Source: Bifidobacterium canis (GTDB taxonomy: Bacteria > Actinomycetota > Actinomycetes > Actinomycetales > Bifidobacteriaceae). Taken from it: DNA of 64,000 nucleotides. The stretch lies in contig NZ_WNLP01000002.1 in assembly GCF_009727065.1 (NCBI RefSeq), forward strand, positions 248,001-312,000. Reading direction: 5' to 3'. Positions 44,908 through 52,429 of this stretch are shown in pieces; within the stretch, counting starts at the first letter, position 1, and each line of letters begins with the position of its first letter. Below the pieces are notes generated by a model. It was given only the letters and a program-made list of their open reading frames with translations, was not told the origin of the DNA and ran no database searches. The position numbers were made by a program, and so were the translations under genes.

Positions 44908-45112
44908 ATCGCAACGATCAGTATTTTAATATTTATGTGAATATACTGAAGGAAATTCAGTTAAAACAGGCATAATGGTCAGATGCAGGTCGGTGCTGTG
45001 GGATGTGAAGGCTGGCGACAGTAAGTTCCTGGCGGGGTAAGGTAATTATTGATGGTTCACGAGTAATGAGTATACTTGCAGTTTTATTGGTGGAGATAAA
45101 CGAAAATAAATA

Positions 45113-45184
45113 GAGCTCAAATCGTTGGAATATCAACGCTTTGAGCTCTTTAGTGGTGCCCCCCAGGGATTCGAACCCTGAACC
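45113..45184 (-). other. attL: displaced tRNA-Lys 3' end with its original terminator
   Basis: Bases 45154-45184 repeat the 3' part of the tRNA-Lys gene (T-arm and acceptor strand), with six Cs where the tRNA has seven. Just to its left, 45113-45148 is a hairpin GAGCTCAAATCGTTG...TTGAGCTC that matches the tRNA terminator at 53668-53703. The integrating element pushed the original tRNA 3' end and terminator here and supplied its own copies at the other end. Confidence 0.85.
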
Positions 45185-45276
45185 CACGACTTAAGGGGAA
45201 CCTGTTTTCGCGGGCTATCGGCATCTATCGGGGTATAGCGGAAACGTTGAAATTCCAAGGAAAACACTAACGCTGC

Positions 45277-45321
45277 ATAACGGCTTCTATCGCTAAATGT
45301 ACTTGGTTTATACTTAGTTTT
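45277..45321 (+). repeat. copy of the integrase 3' end near attL
   Basis: 45 bases (ATAACGGCTTCTATCGCTAA onward) match 53589-53633, the last codons of the integrase plus downstream sequence, with one difference. It includes a TATACT box at 45309-45314. It may be an integrase arm-binding repeat or a leftover of an earlier element in the same site. Confidence 0.8.
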
Positions 45322-45329
45322 CACTCTAG

Positions 45330-46600
45330 GACTGACCTGATTTGAGGTCAGCGGCTGCTCGGCGTTTCCTTGGTTTAGATCGTGTGGCTGACTCTAAGTA
45401 TTTCTTAGGGTCATGGCGTTCCGGATTCCATCAGGATTACTGATGATATTGTCGAGCCTAGGTATTTCCTAGGGTCGGTGCTTCTTGATGCTGTTGAGGT
45501 TGGTGAGCCGAGCAATGGCTACACTATAGTCATTCGCATTCAGCCCCTAAACCTCGATACCGATGTTTGACGCTGGCAAGGGGCGCTCACGGTATGGATG
45601 CCCTTCGCGGGCGGGGTATCGTTTCGTTACCCCCTCTGAAGGGGGTCGTGAAACGCTATATCCTTCTAGGGGTGTCGATTGAGCCGACGCCCTTTGTGCG
45701 GCTGAAAACTGTTGGAACGGCAGTTTTGGCTTCTTGAGCCGGTGGGGTCGTGGAATGCTGCCCCGCCACGGCAGGGGGGCAAAACTGGTGGAACGCCGGT
45801 TTTGGAAGGGGTCACTACTGCTGACACCCCTAGGCTACTCAACGACAAAACGCCGTCGAGTCCCTTTGGATGAACATCAGAATTTCTGAAGTTCGTTGTG
45901 GAGGGTGAACGGTTCGTTCACCGTCGCAAGGGGGTAACGTTTCGTTCACCCCTTTTGCATGTCCGTGCAAGTGGGGTGGTGAAACGCCACCCCGTAGACG
46001 TGGGCGCATGTGCGGGAAGAGTCGTGTTCAACCGCTCAGCCTTACTGCCGACTGGATTCCATTCGAAGTGTCACGCCTTTTCCAAAAAGTCCTGAAACGC
46101 ATTCACAGTCAGAACCAGAGACCCTTGCGGCCTCGCTTTTTGGCAGGGGTACACCTCCCCGCCCCGGTGTCTTGTCGGGTGTTTTCCGTCGCGGTTCGCG
46201 ACGGTATCCGCCTGCTGCGCGTGACTGCAACTTTACAAATCGTAATGTTTCCTCGCTGCAATGCCTGAAGGTGCTCCATGCTACGGATGCCCCTTGCCTG
46301 CTCCCTTGATGCCATTCCTCCGTATTACGGAGGTTTGCGTCACGGTTCGTTAAGGTATCGGCAACCCCAATAGTGTTGTGGTTGGTGTGCGGCCGCCGTT
46401 TCGGGACGGCAACCCCTATGGTGTAGTGGTTGAACCTCGATACTGTCGAGGTTTGCCGTGGCTCGGTGGAATGTGGATACTATCCACGTTGTCTCGCTAA
46501 CGTTTCGTTATCGAGTTCATACGCTGTCCCGTTGCTTTGACGGGTCAGGATACGACAAGACCCCGGAAGTGAAAGGACTTGAACTTCCGGGGTCTCGCCG
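45330..46600 (+). ncRNA. candidate large structured non-coding RNA of the integrated element
   Basis: About 1.27 kb with no convincing gene but at least 20 strong hairpins in a row. Examples: TGACCT/AGGTCA (45332); GACTCTAAG and GAGCCTAGG stems, both with a TATTT loop (45390, 45453); a long-range GCTCGGC/GCCGAGC stem (45357 with 45507) that closes over them; AAAACTGTTG-GAA-CGGCAGTTTT (45705); AAAACTGG/CCGGTTTT (45780); GGTGAACG-GTT-CGTTCACC (45904); GGGGTGG/CCACCCC (45973); CCGTCGCG-GTT-CGCGACGG (46187); CCTCCGTA/TACGGAGG (46317); AACCTCGA/TCGAGGTT (46432). It ends in a 12-bp stem at 46558-46597 followed by TTTTATTA. Large ornate phage RNAs such as GOLLD and ROOL are the nearest precedent. 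Strand is inferred from the terminator. Confidence 0.6.
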
Positions 46601-46606
46601 TTTTAT
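46558..46606 (+). terminator. strong terminator-like stem between RNA and capsid gene
   Basis: GACCCCGGAAGT pairs with ACTTCCGGGGTC around an 11-base loop, then TCGCCGTTTTATTA. It faces the plus-strand RNA candidate; on the minus strand it could also end the capsid operon, though no T-run follows on that side. Confidence 0.6.
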
Positions 46607-46689
46607 TACTCATTTTAGCCGAGTGGAGTATCCTTGGCTGATTCCTAGCTTAGCCGTTGCGTGTCGGCTTCTCTAGTACGTTCGGCCTG

Positions 46690-47538
46690 TTATTTCACGG
46701 CCGGTAGCGTGATCTTGCCGATGCGCTTGGGGTGGATGATGCCGAAGCCCAGTCGCATGGTCAGTCGCATGACGCTGGAATCGCGTGTGAAGAGCGCGTC
46801 CGTGCTGGTGGAGGATTCGACTTGGCTCGCGGATACGATGACGTCCTTGGCGCTCATGGTCAGGATGGTGTCGGCGGGGGTCTGCGAGTTGAAGATGACG
46901 GGCACGTTGAACAGGATGGGCGTGGCGCTGGTGGTCACGTCGGGTTCCACCAGTGGCCTGCCGTCCTTGGCTGTGAGTGCCATGAGGCGCGCCCATGTGC
47001 TATAGCGCATGACGATGGACGTTGGGCTCGCCCCCTTGTCGGTGGTGGTGGAGAGTGCTGTGAGGATGGGGCTCAGGTCGGTGAGCGTGGTGGGTGCCTG
47101 TTCGCTCAGCCCGCTCATGTTGGCGATGCCTGCGGGTGTGCCCGCCGTGCTGTCTGCTTGGGCGCTCAGGAAGAGCGCGTCCGCCTTGTTGGTCATGGCG
47201 CGTGTGGCTCCGTCGCCCACGAGTGTTCCCGCGTCGGGGTAGCGCATGGATTCGTTGGACAGGGGGATGATCATGGCGATCTTGTGCGTGCCTACGCTGA
47301 TCTGGTTGAGCGTGGCTTCGCTTTCGCTGATTTCAGCGCCTTCGGCCACCACGTTGGCGGTGGGGTCGGTGTCGATGTAGGGGATGTTGACGCGTGGCGC
47401 GTCGCCGTCGATGACCACGCTTTGCGTGGCCACGAGTTCGTTGAGGGCTATCGCGTCGGGGATGGTGTCGGCTGGTTGTGTGAATTGCGAGTCGGGGAAC
47501 GCTCCCTTATTGCTCGTGGTGGTGAAGATGTTACTCAT
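46690..47538 (-). CDS. phage-type major capsid protein
   Basis: 282 residues from ATG 47538 (AAAGGA ribosome site). It has the HK97-fold style: MSNIFTTTSNKGAFPDSQFT, then VNIPYIDTDPTANVVAEGAE with the ISESEATLNQISVGTHKIAM E-loop/spine region, and a C-terminal MRLTMRLGFGIIHPKRIGKI. No protease is encoded nearby. It directly follows a scaffolding-protein gene, the usual order. It is the last gene of the minus-strand operon of the integrated element and stands without portal or terminase genes. Confidence 0.82.
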   Translation of the reverse strand: MSNIFTTTSNKGAFPDSQFTQPADTIPDAIALNELVATQSVVIDGDAPRVNIPYIDTDPTANVVAEGAEISESEATLNQISVGTHKIAMIIPLSNESMRYPDAGTLVGDGATRAMTNKADALFLSAQADSTAGTPAGIANMSGLSEQAPTTLTDLSPILTALSTTTDKGASPTSIVMRYSTWARLMALTAKDGRPLVEPDVTTSATPILFNVPVIFNSQTPADTILTMSAKDVIVSASQVESSTSTDALFTRDSSVMRLTMRLGFGIIHPKRIGKITLPAVK

Positions 47539-47729
47539 TTGATTTTCCTTTGCTGTCCTCGCGTCACCGTCGTTGGTGTCGGAAACAGGACAACCGCAGT
47601 GCGACGCGAACCTTGTATCGTGTTGTTGGTTTCGCCCCGCCCTGCGGTTGGAAAAGATCTGGATGGCAAGCGCCCTGCGTTGCCGTGCCTGCTTTCCAGT
47701 GTACCCGTTTGCCCTTGCGGGTTCAAGGG

Positions 47730-48218
47730 TCATCGTTGCAGTTTGTTCGCCGCGTCCTTGATGCCGTTGCCCGTTGTGGAACCCGCGTACGTGCCGCCAC
47801 CCTGATGCATGCGGCGCAATGAAGCAAGCCCCTGCTTTAAAGCGCTGTCATCCTTCTTCGCGGTTGTCTTGCGTTGTTCGTTGATCTCGTCCACGAAGGC
47901 GATGGTGTCCTCGGCCCATTGGGTGAGTTGGTCGGCCGTGGCATCCTTCGGCGCGTACTTGTCGAGGATGGTGTCGGTGAGTTCGGCGTGTTCGCGTTGG
48001 ATGGCCTCGCGTGCCTGTTGCAGTTTGATGGCGTCAAGTTCGGCCCTCAGCCGGTCGGCTTCCTCGCGGGCTTCCTTCGCTTCGATGCGTCGGCGCGCGT
48101 TCTCGCGGCTGAGCTTGCCTTCCTCGCGTTCCCCACCGGGCTCGGCCGTGGTGTCCGTCTGTGTGGTGTCCGTGTCCGTTTCGGGCATGGTGGTGGCGTC
48201 TGTAGTGTTCTCGCTCAT
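47730..48218 (-). CDS. phage scaffolding protein
   Basis: 162 residues, highly charged. A Thr/Asp/Glu-rich N-terminus precedes a long coiled coil (REEGKLSRENARRRIEAKEA, then REEADRLRAELDAIKLQQAR) and a Gly-rich, basic C-terminus (MHQGGGTYAGSTTGNGIKDA) of the kind that binds capsid protein. It precedes the major capsid gene, as in tailed phages, and would guide capsid assembly and then leave. The size fits small Gram-positive phage scaffolds. Confidence 0.8.
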   Translation of the reverse strand: MSENTTDATTMPETDTDTTQTDTTAEPGGEREEGKLSRENARRRIEAKEAREEADRLRAELDAIKLQQAREAIQREHAELTDTILDKYAPKDATADQLTQWAEDTIAFVDEINEQRKTTAKKDDSALKQGLASLRRMHQGGGTYAGSTTGNGIKDAANKLQR

Positions 48219-48230
48219 GTGGTTCCTTTC

Positions 48231-48407
48231 TTAGAGCAGTTCGTAGATCTTCGCCAGTTTGATGTGTAGTTCGTCCAGTTCGTTTTCCAGTGCGTGCGCG
48301 TAACGGCGCATGTACACGGCTTCGGATACCTGTTGACCGTTGATGAAGAACTCACGACGTGAACCGTGGTTTTTGCGCGTGTGGAAGCCCTCGGCCTTGC
48401 CGTACAC
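48231..48407 (-). CDS. small element protein (58 aa)
   Basis: Starts at GTG 48407, with AGGTGA upstream, 6 bases after the stop of the next gene. It encodes MYGKAEGFHTRKNHGSRREF followed by NGQQVSEAVYMRRYAHALEN and a helical end, LDELHIKLAKIYELL. Basic, probably helical. The reading frame fits the tight operon spacing. Function unknown. Confidence 0.6.
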   Translation of the reverse strand: MYGKAEGFHTRKNHGSRREFFINGQQVSEAVYMRRYAHALENELDELHIKLAKIYELL

Positions 48408-48413
48408 GTGCCG

Positions 48414-48671
48414 TCACCTGTCTGTGTCCGTGTCATCGGCCAACGTGTCCGCTGCCGCGTCGAGCGCGTCCGCGTATTCCTGCCGATAGCGCATGGCGAG
48501 CTCGTGCAGTTCCTCCGGAGTGCGTGCCCAGTTCGCTGCCTGCGCGTCCGCGATGGTTCCCGCCGCCTTGCCTATGACGTTGCACAGCGTGCCTAGTTGT
48601 TGGTTGAGCAGTTCCAGATTGGTGACTACATGCCATTGGAAGACGTCGAGCTTGTTCTTGTCGATGTTCAT
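48414..48671 (-). CDS. small element protein (85 aa)
   Basis: MNIDKNKLDVFQWHVVTNLE..., mostly helical and acidic at the end (AADTLADDTDTDR). AAAGGAAAA precedes ATG 48671. Part of the minus-strand operon that leads to scaffold and capsid genes. I do not recognise a family. Confidence 0.65.
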   Translation of the reverse strand: MNIDKNKLDVFQWHVVTNLELLNQQLGTLCNVIGKAAGTIADAQAANWARTPEELHELAMRYRQEYADALDAAADTLADDTDTDR

Positions 48672-48681
48672 GGTTTTCCTT

Positions 48682-48975
48682 TCAGTTGGTTCGCGTGCCG
48701 TCCTTGCGAACGGTCTTGCGATGGTTCTTGTTGTTGGTGTCGGGGAATGCGAGGCCGGTGTCGGCTTCTATGGCACGGCATTCACGCGCCAGTTCACACA
48801 GCGGGCAGCCGGTGAGTATCTCGCCGGTCGGCTTCGTGCTTCCCTTCGGGTAGGTGAGTGGCTGGAGCGGCGTGTACGACTTGAAGTCCCCGCATAATGG
48901 CAGGCCGTTGCTGTCCGCCCAATGCTCCACGTAGGTGGCTCGCCGTTGCGTGCGACGTTTGTAGACTCCCATCAT
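48682..48975 (-). CDS. small cysteine-containing element protein (97 aa)
   Basis: Basic N-terminus MMGVYKRRTQRRATYVEHWA, then PLCGDFKSYTPLQ and GCPLCELARECRAIE, so four cysteines including a CPLC pair that could bind zinc. AGGAAGG precedes ATG 48975. It is the first gene after the iteron region and opens the capsid operon. The role is unknown; a DNA- or protein-binding regulator is possible. Confidence 0.6.
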   Translation of the reverse strand: MMGVYKRRTQRRATYVEHWADSNGLPLCGDFKSYTPLQPLTYPKGSTKPTGEILTGCPLCELARECRAIEADTGLAFPDTNNKNHRKTVRKDGTRTN

Positions 48976-48997
48976 GGTTCCTTCCTGATTGCTGTGA

Positions 48998-49171
48998 TGT
49001 TAAACACTGTTAAACTGTTAAACGCCTTACTCCCGTAAGGGGTTTGATGTTAAACACCGATGTCAAACGTGTTAAACAGCCACGGGATGTGTTTAACATG
49101 TTTGACAAATGGCGTTTAACATGGGAACCCTTATGGCAGTAGGCTGTTTAACAGTTTGACACTGTTTAACA
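48998..49171. repeat. 12 octamer iterons, candidate replication origin of the element
   Basis: Six copies of TGTTAAAC (starting at 48998, 49008, 49016, 49048, 49061, 49070; one is TGTCAAAC) followed by six in the opposite orientation, GTTTAACA (49091, 49100, 49114, 49146, 49154, 49164; two with TTTGAC). A small hairpin lies at 49028-49042. The cluster sits just 3' of the Rep-like gene, as in staphylococcal pathogenicity islands. Confidence 0.85.
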
Positions 49172-50566
49172 TGTAAGAATGTTCGTATCTTCTATCTCGT
49201 AGCAGACGCGGCCGCGATCATCCTCGAACTTCCTCACTTCCCCTTGTGCTTCCATGCGGTCGATGACACTGCTGAAGTACCGGTAGTCCCTGGCGAGTTT
49301 TTGCCCTAGGTCGCGTCGCGGCATGGAACCGTATTCCAACGCTTTGCGGATGCGTTTCGACAAGCGTTCGAACAATTGGTGCTCGGCTTCCCCGCGTGCT
49401 TGCGCGGATGCGCTCACCCTGTTCGCTTCGTTCCGGATGGCTTCGCGCCGGTATTCATCGAAGAGCCAATCGCGTACCATGTCCGATCTGGACACGACTT
49501 GTTCCGCCAGTTTCCAGTCTTCGTCGGTGACTACAGTCCTGCCGTCCATGAGCGCGTAGATGGCGGCCACACGGGCTACCTGTTCGACGCGGTGGCCGTC
49601 CACGTCCCTGACCCTCCCGGCCGTTCCCATGCGTATGCCGCGCAATGCGGCCATCTTCGCTATTTGGGGGTAGGTGATCGTAACGGGTTGCTGGCTGTTT
49701 GGCAGTTCCGGTTCATGCCATTTTTGTTTCGGCTTGCTGGTTGTCGCGTCCTCTTTCACGGTGGTGTCTGTGGTGGGGAAGTACAGGAAGCGTCCGGCGA
49801 ACCCGTTGGCGGTGCCTTCTGTGACGAAGATTCCTGCGTGGGCTGGCTGCACGCCGAAGACCGCAGACAGTCGGTACAGTCCGGCGCCGACGCGCAGATC
49901 AAGCTCCCGCGTCTTGGTCGTGGCTCCCAGCGTCTCCCCGCTCCATGCCTTGAGCAGTTCTGGTATGAGGGTGCTTCCCGTCCGGTGCGAGAGGGCGGAG
50001 ACCTGAGTCGTTTCCGTGCAGATCATCAACGCGCGGTCTCTTCGTTGCGTCACTTGCCATTCGTCGCCGTCCTTGACTCGTTCGACGTACTGGGCTGAGA
50101 TGGCCTCTCCGGATGCCGGATTGATCTCCGCCACTTGCCCGGATTGGTCTGGGCACAGGCGTTGCGCTGTGGCGATGGCACGCGATTTACCGTTGCCCGT
50201 GACGCCTGCCAGATTAACGAACAGGTTCAACGGCATCGGTTCGTCGCAATCGGTCAGACACGCCTTCACGTTCGCGGGGATGCGGCTGGATACGACGGCG
50301 AGCACAGCACCCAACAGCGCCTCGCGTGACATGCCCATCCAATCGGCGCGCTGCATGATATGCCGCGTCCAATCGCGCGCCTCGTAGAAGTCGGGTTGCA
50401 GCTGTGTCAGGGACAGTTTTTCGATAGGGCTGATTCCCGTTGCCTCCGTGGTTTCGTGCTCATTCGCGGTGCTCCGCATATTCGGGCTCACCCCGTATCG
50501 CAGATCGCCGGCGATGCCCGCCATGCTTGGCGTGGCTGGGCGTTCTCTTGTCAATGTTTGTGGCAT
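49166..50566 (-). CDS. replication ATPase / primase-helicase-like protein (DUF3987-like)
   Basis: About 466 residues from ATG 50566, with AGAGAGG just before it; it overlaps the preceding gene by 16 bases. A P-loop is clear (AGVTGNGKSRAIATAQRL near residue 125) with an acidic strand RALMICTETT as probable Walker B, a GTANGFAGRFLYFPTTD segment, and a C-terminal winged-helix-like region (RRDLGQKLARDYRYFSSVID). The family accompanies plasmid and satellite replication in Actinobacteria and Firmicutes. The iterons immediately downstream support an initiator or helicase role. Confidence 0.65.
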   Translation of the reverse strand: MPQTLTRERPATPSMAGIAGDLRYGVSPNMRSTANEHETTEATGISPIEKLSLTQLQPDFYEARDWTRHIMQRADWMGMSREALLGAVLAVVSSRIPANVKACLTDCDEPMPLNLFVNLAGVTGNGKSRAIATAQRLCPDQSGQVAEINPASGEAISAQYVERVKDGDEWQVTQRRDRALMICTETTQVSALSHRTGSTLIPELLKAWSGETLGATTKTRELDLRVGAGLYRLSAVFGVQPAHAGIFVTEGTANGFAGRFLYFPTTDTTVKEDATTSKPKQKWHEPELPNSQQPVTITYPQIAKMAALRGIRMGTAGRVRDVDGHRVEQVARVAAIYALMDGRTVVTDEDWKLAEQVVSRSDMVRDWLFDEYRREAIRNEANRVSASAQARGEAEHQLFERLSKRIRKALEYGSMPRRDLGQKLARDYRYFSSVIDRMEAQGEVRKFEDDRGRVCYEIEDTNILTC

Positions 50567-50796
50567 TGCCTCTCTCTTTCTTCTTCTATGAGCAGTTGGC
50601 TCACCCATGGCAGTACGTTGCCGCCTGCCGTGCGGGGGATGCCGTCGCCCCGGTAGGCGAGTTCGTCCGGCGTGTACGTGGCGAGTCCTTTGTCGCCGGT
50701 CTTGTAGTAGTCCTCACGCGCACGCCCGTCGAGCTTGTCCTTGTTGAGCTGGCAGAACAGGCGGCATGAGCGTTCAGTGAACTCGGTCGGGCTCAT
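50551..50796 (-). CDS. small element protein (81 aa)
   Basis: MSPTEFTERSCRLFCQLNKD..., charged and largely helical, ending in EEERERQCHKH. It starts directly after the stop of the 212-residue gene and overlaps the Rep-like gene, so it belongs to the replication operon. Family not recognised. Confidence 0.65.
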   Translation of the reverse strand: MSPTEFTERSCRLFCQLNKDKLDGRAREDYYKTGDKGLATYTPDELAYRGDGIPRTAGGNVLPWVSQLLIEEERERQCHKH

Positions 50797-51435
50797 TCAC
50801 GCCTCCAGCGCGTGCTTCGCGTCGGTGAGGGCTTGCATGTAGCCGTCGATGATGTTCAGGGGAACCGTGTAGCAGTCGGGTTCGTCCCTGTTCCTGTATT
50901 CGTCGATCGTTTCGGTGAGTTGGCGCAGCATCTCCATGCGGGCGACGGTCGTGTAGGCGTCCTCGCATTCATTCAGGGTCTGCGCCCCGGCGATGTGGAA
51001 GGCGTAGTCGAGTCCGGCGCGCAGTTTGGCGAGCCTGAACCTGTCCTCCTCCTCGCCTTGCGTGCTGGCGTCCTGTTCGCTGGGGTGTTCGTGGCTGTCC
51101 TGATAGGGGGTAAGCGCGTCCGTGACCATGTGTTCGGCCTGTTCGTATACGAGCACGGGTGCGAGGCTCAGCCCGTGGTCTCGGCTCATGCCCAGCCGGT
51201 TGGCGATCAGCACGTCGAACTGTTTGGCCAGATCGGTGAGCGTCTTTTCGCAGTCGGCGCGCGTCATGCCCGCTTCCGTTTCGGGCAGGGCGTGGCGAAC
51301 GTAGGTGATGGCCGTGTTCCAAGCGCCCGCTTCGTGCGCCGCGTCGGGGTCGGCTTCGCTGACGCGCTGGATGGCGCAAAGCAGGCGCGTGCCCATGACC
51401 TCAAGAATCATGCGAAGGGTGGTCGTGATGCTCAT
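50797..51435 (-). CDS. element protein of unknown function (212 aa)
   Basis: Helical acidic protein, MSITTTLRMILEVMGTRLLC..., with a Gln/Glu/Asp-rich middle (HEHPSEQDASTQGEEEDRFR) and TLNECEDAYTTVARMEMLRQ. It overlaps the excisionase gene by ATGA. No motif I can name. Likely part of the replication module. Confidence 0.65.
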   Translation of the reverse strand: MSITTTLRMILEVMGTRLLCAIQRVSEADPDAAHEAGAWNTAITYVRHALPETEAGMTRADCEKTLTDLAKQFDVLIANRLGMSRDHGLSLAPVLVYEQAEHMVTDALTPYQDSHEHPSEQDASTQGEEEDRFRLAKLRAGLDYAFHIAGAQTLNECEDAYTTVARMEMLRQLTETIDEYRNRDEPDCYTVPLNIIDGYMQALTDAKHALEA

Positions 51436-51620
51436 TGTTGTTTTCCGTTCTCTGCGTGTTCGTCCATGAACTTGTTCACCGTGTCGCTGTTCCAGCGGAG
51501 ACGGCCGCCGATCTTGATTGCCGGTGGCAGCGTCTCCGGCATGTACGTACGGCGACGGTATACGGAAGGAACGCTGATGCCCATGATTTCAGCGAGCTCC
51601 TTAACTCCGATGGTCGTCAC
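51432..51620 (-). CDS. AlpA/MerR-like excisionase
   Basis: 62 residues from GTG 51620, chosen because GGAGG lies five bases upstream. A winged helix-turn-helix, TIGVKELAEIMGISVPSVYR, followed by PAIKIGGRLRWNSDTVNKFM, is the standard excisionase/AlpA pattern. It is divergent from the integrase side and opens the minus-strand operon, so it probably links excision to replication. Confidence 0.82.
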   Translation of the reverse strand: MTTIGVKELAEIMGISVPSVYRRRTYMPETLPPAIKIGGRLRWNSDTVNKFMDEHAENGKQQ

Positions 51621-51634
51621 TTTGACCTCCAATC

Positions 51635-51699
51635 TGTGCTATTTCAATTTTGCACATATAGTGATGTACGACAGTATATGTGCTAAATTAAAAAGCACA
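51635..51699. promoter_or_regulatory. divergent switch region with paired TGTGC dyads
   Basis: Two dyads with TGTGC...GCACA arms, at 51635-51656 and 51679-51699, facing each other so that GCACATATA and TATATGTGC also form an inverted pair. AT-rich centres look like promoter boxes. The position between the excisionase and plus-strand genes suggests a repressor-controlled on/off switch. Confidence 0.6.
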
Positions 51700-51776
51700 G
51701 TTCGGCGTGTCGGAAAAGTACAAAGGGGCTAAGGATGAAGGTTTGAGAGTCGGAGAACTATGTAATATTGGTATGT

Positions 51777-52428
51777 ATGACATCCTTAAGAACGCCTGCA
51801 AAATTGCCTTATCCGTGGATTGATGTCCCAATGCAAAGTTGGTCGGCCGAAGACTTGAAGAGAGCGGGTTTACATTTTGACAGTGGTGAAGCTGCGGAAT
51901 TCGCTGGATGGAGATTTATTAAAAGCCGTGAGTCGGATGTTCTGGTATTACTGCGCCTGCAAATGACCACGGAAGAGGATCATCTTTCACTCAATTATGT
52001 TTTATACGATTTAACGTTTAAAGCAATTCCGCCATACGATATACAAGGGAAAGACTTACGTCAGTTTTCTGTATCTGCTATTTGCTCAGCGTATTCGAAA
52101 AATGATGCAGCGTATCTCATCGGTGCAAATAGACTATTTGCAATAAAAAAGCCCCAATAGAAGTGCAGCGAGAGTTTCTTGTTGATGATACCCCTATTTT
52201 TAAAGAACTTCACGATAAAGAGCTTCCGAAAAATATGCTCGGAATGATTGGTTCTATGTGTTAGTTGCCGTTCAGTATGAAGATATTGAACATTTGGGAT
52301 TAAGCGGCAATACAGCTGCTGAGATGGCGAAAATAAATTCAGGTGTCGCCGCTGGTAGTGTGCGCCGGTGGATTAAGAAAGCTCGTGATCTGGGGCTTCT
52401 TGCTCCTGCTGATTGGAAAAGGTCTTGA
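51777..52428 (+). pseudogene. element regulatory protein with C-terminal HTH, split by two 1-base losses
   Basis: The frame from ATG 51777 (MTSLRTPAKLPYPWIDVPMQ...) ends at 52160, but adding one A to the run at 52145-52150 continues it as KAPIEVQREFLVDDTPIFKE. Adding one T at 52252 then continues it as FYVLVAVQYEDIEHLGLSGN and on to the end, RRWIKKARDLGLLAPADWKR. The restored protein has about 218 residues and a helix-turn-helix-like end (AAEMAKINSGVAAGSVRRWI). It is lower in GC than neighbours and abuts the integrase. It may be the element repressor or a conserved int-linked partner. Confidence 0.65.
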
Positions 52429-52429
52429 T

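Noticed and set aside
45154-45184. A second tRNA-Lys gene at the left end
   Set aside because: Only the T-arm and 3' acceptor strand are present; the D-arm and anticodon arm are missing, so it is an att duplicate.
44957-45187. 76-codon minus-strand frame across attL
   Set aside because: It runs through the displaced tRNA end and its terminator, so it cannot be an established gene.
45898-46309. Plus-strand frames of 65-99 codons in the hairpin-rich block
   Set aside because: Overlapping frames with no ribosome site, interrupted by perfect hairpins every 30-60 bases; RNA structure explains the region better.
48215-48436. 73-codon minus-strand frame after the scaffold gene
   Set aside because: Thr/Ser/Arg-rich shadow; the frame at 48231-48407 has better composition, a ribosome site and operon-like spacing.
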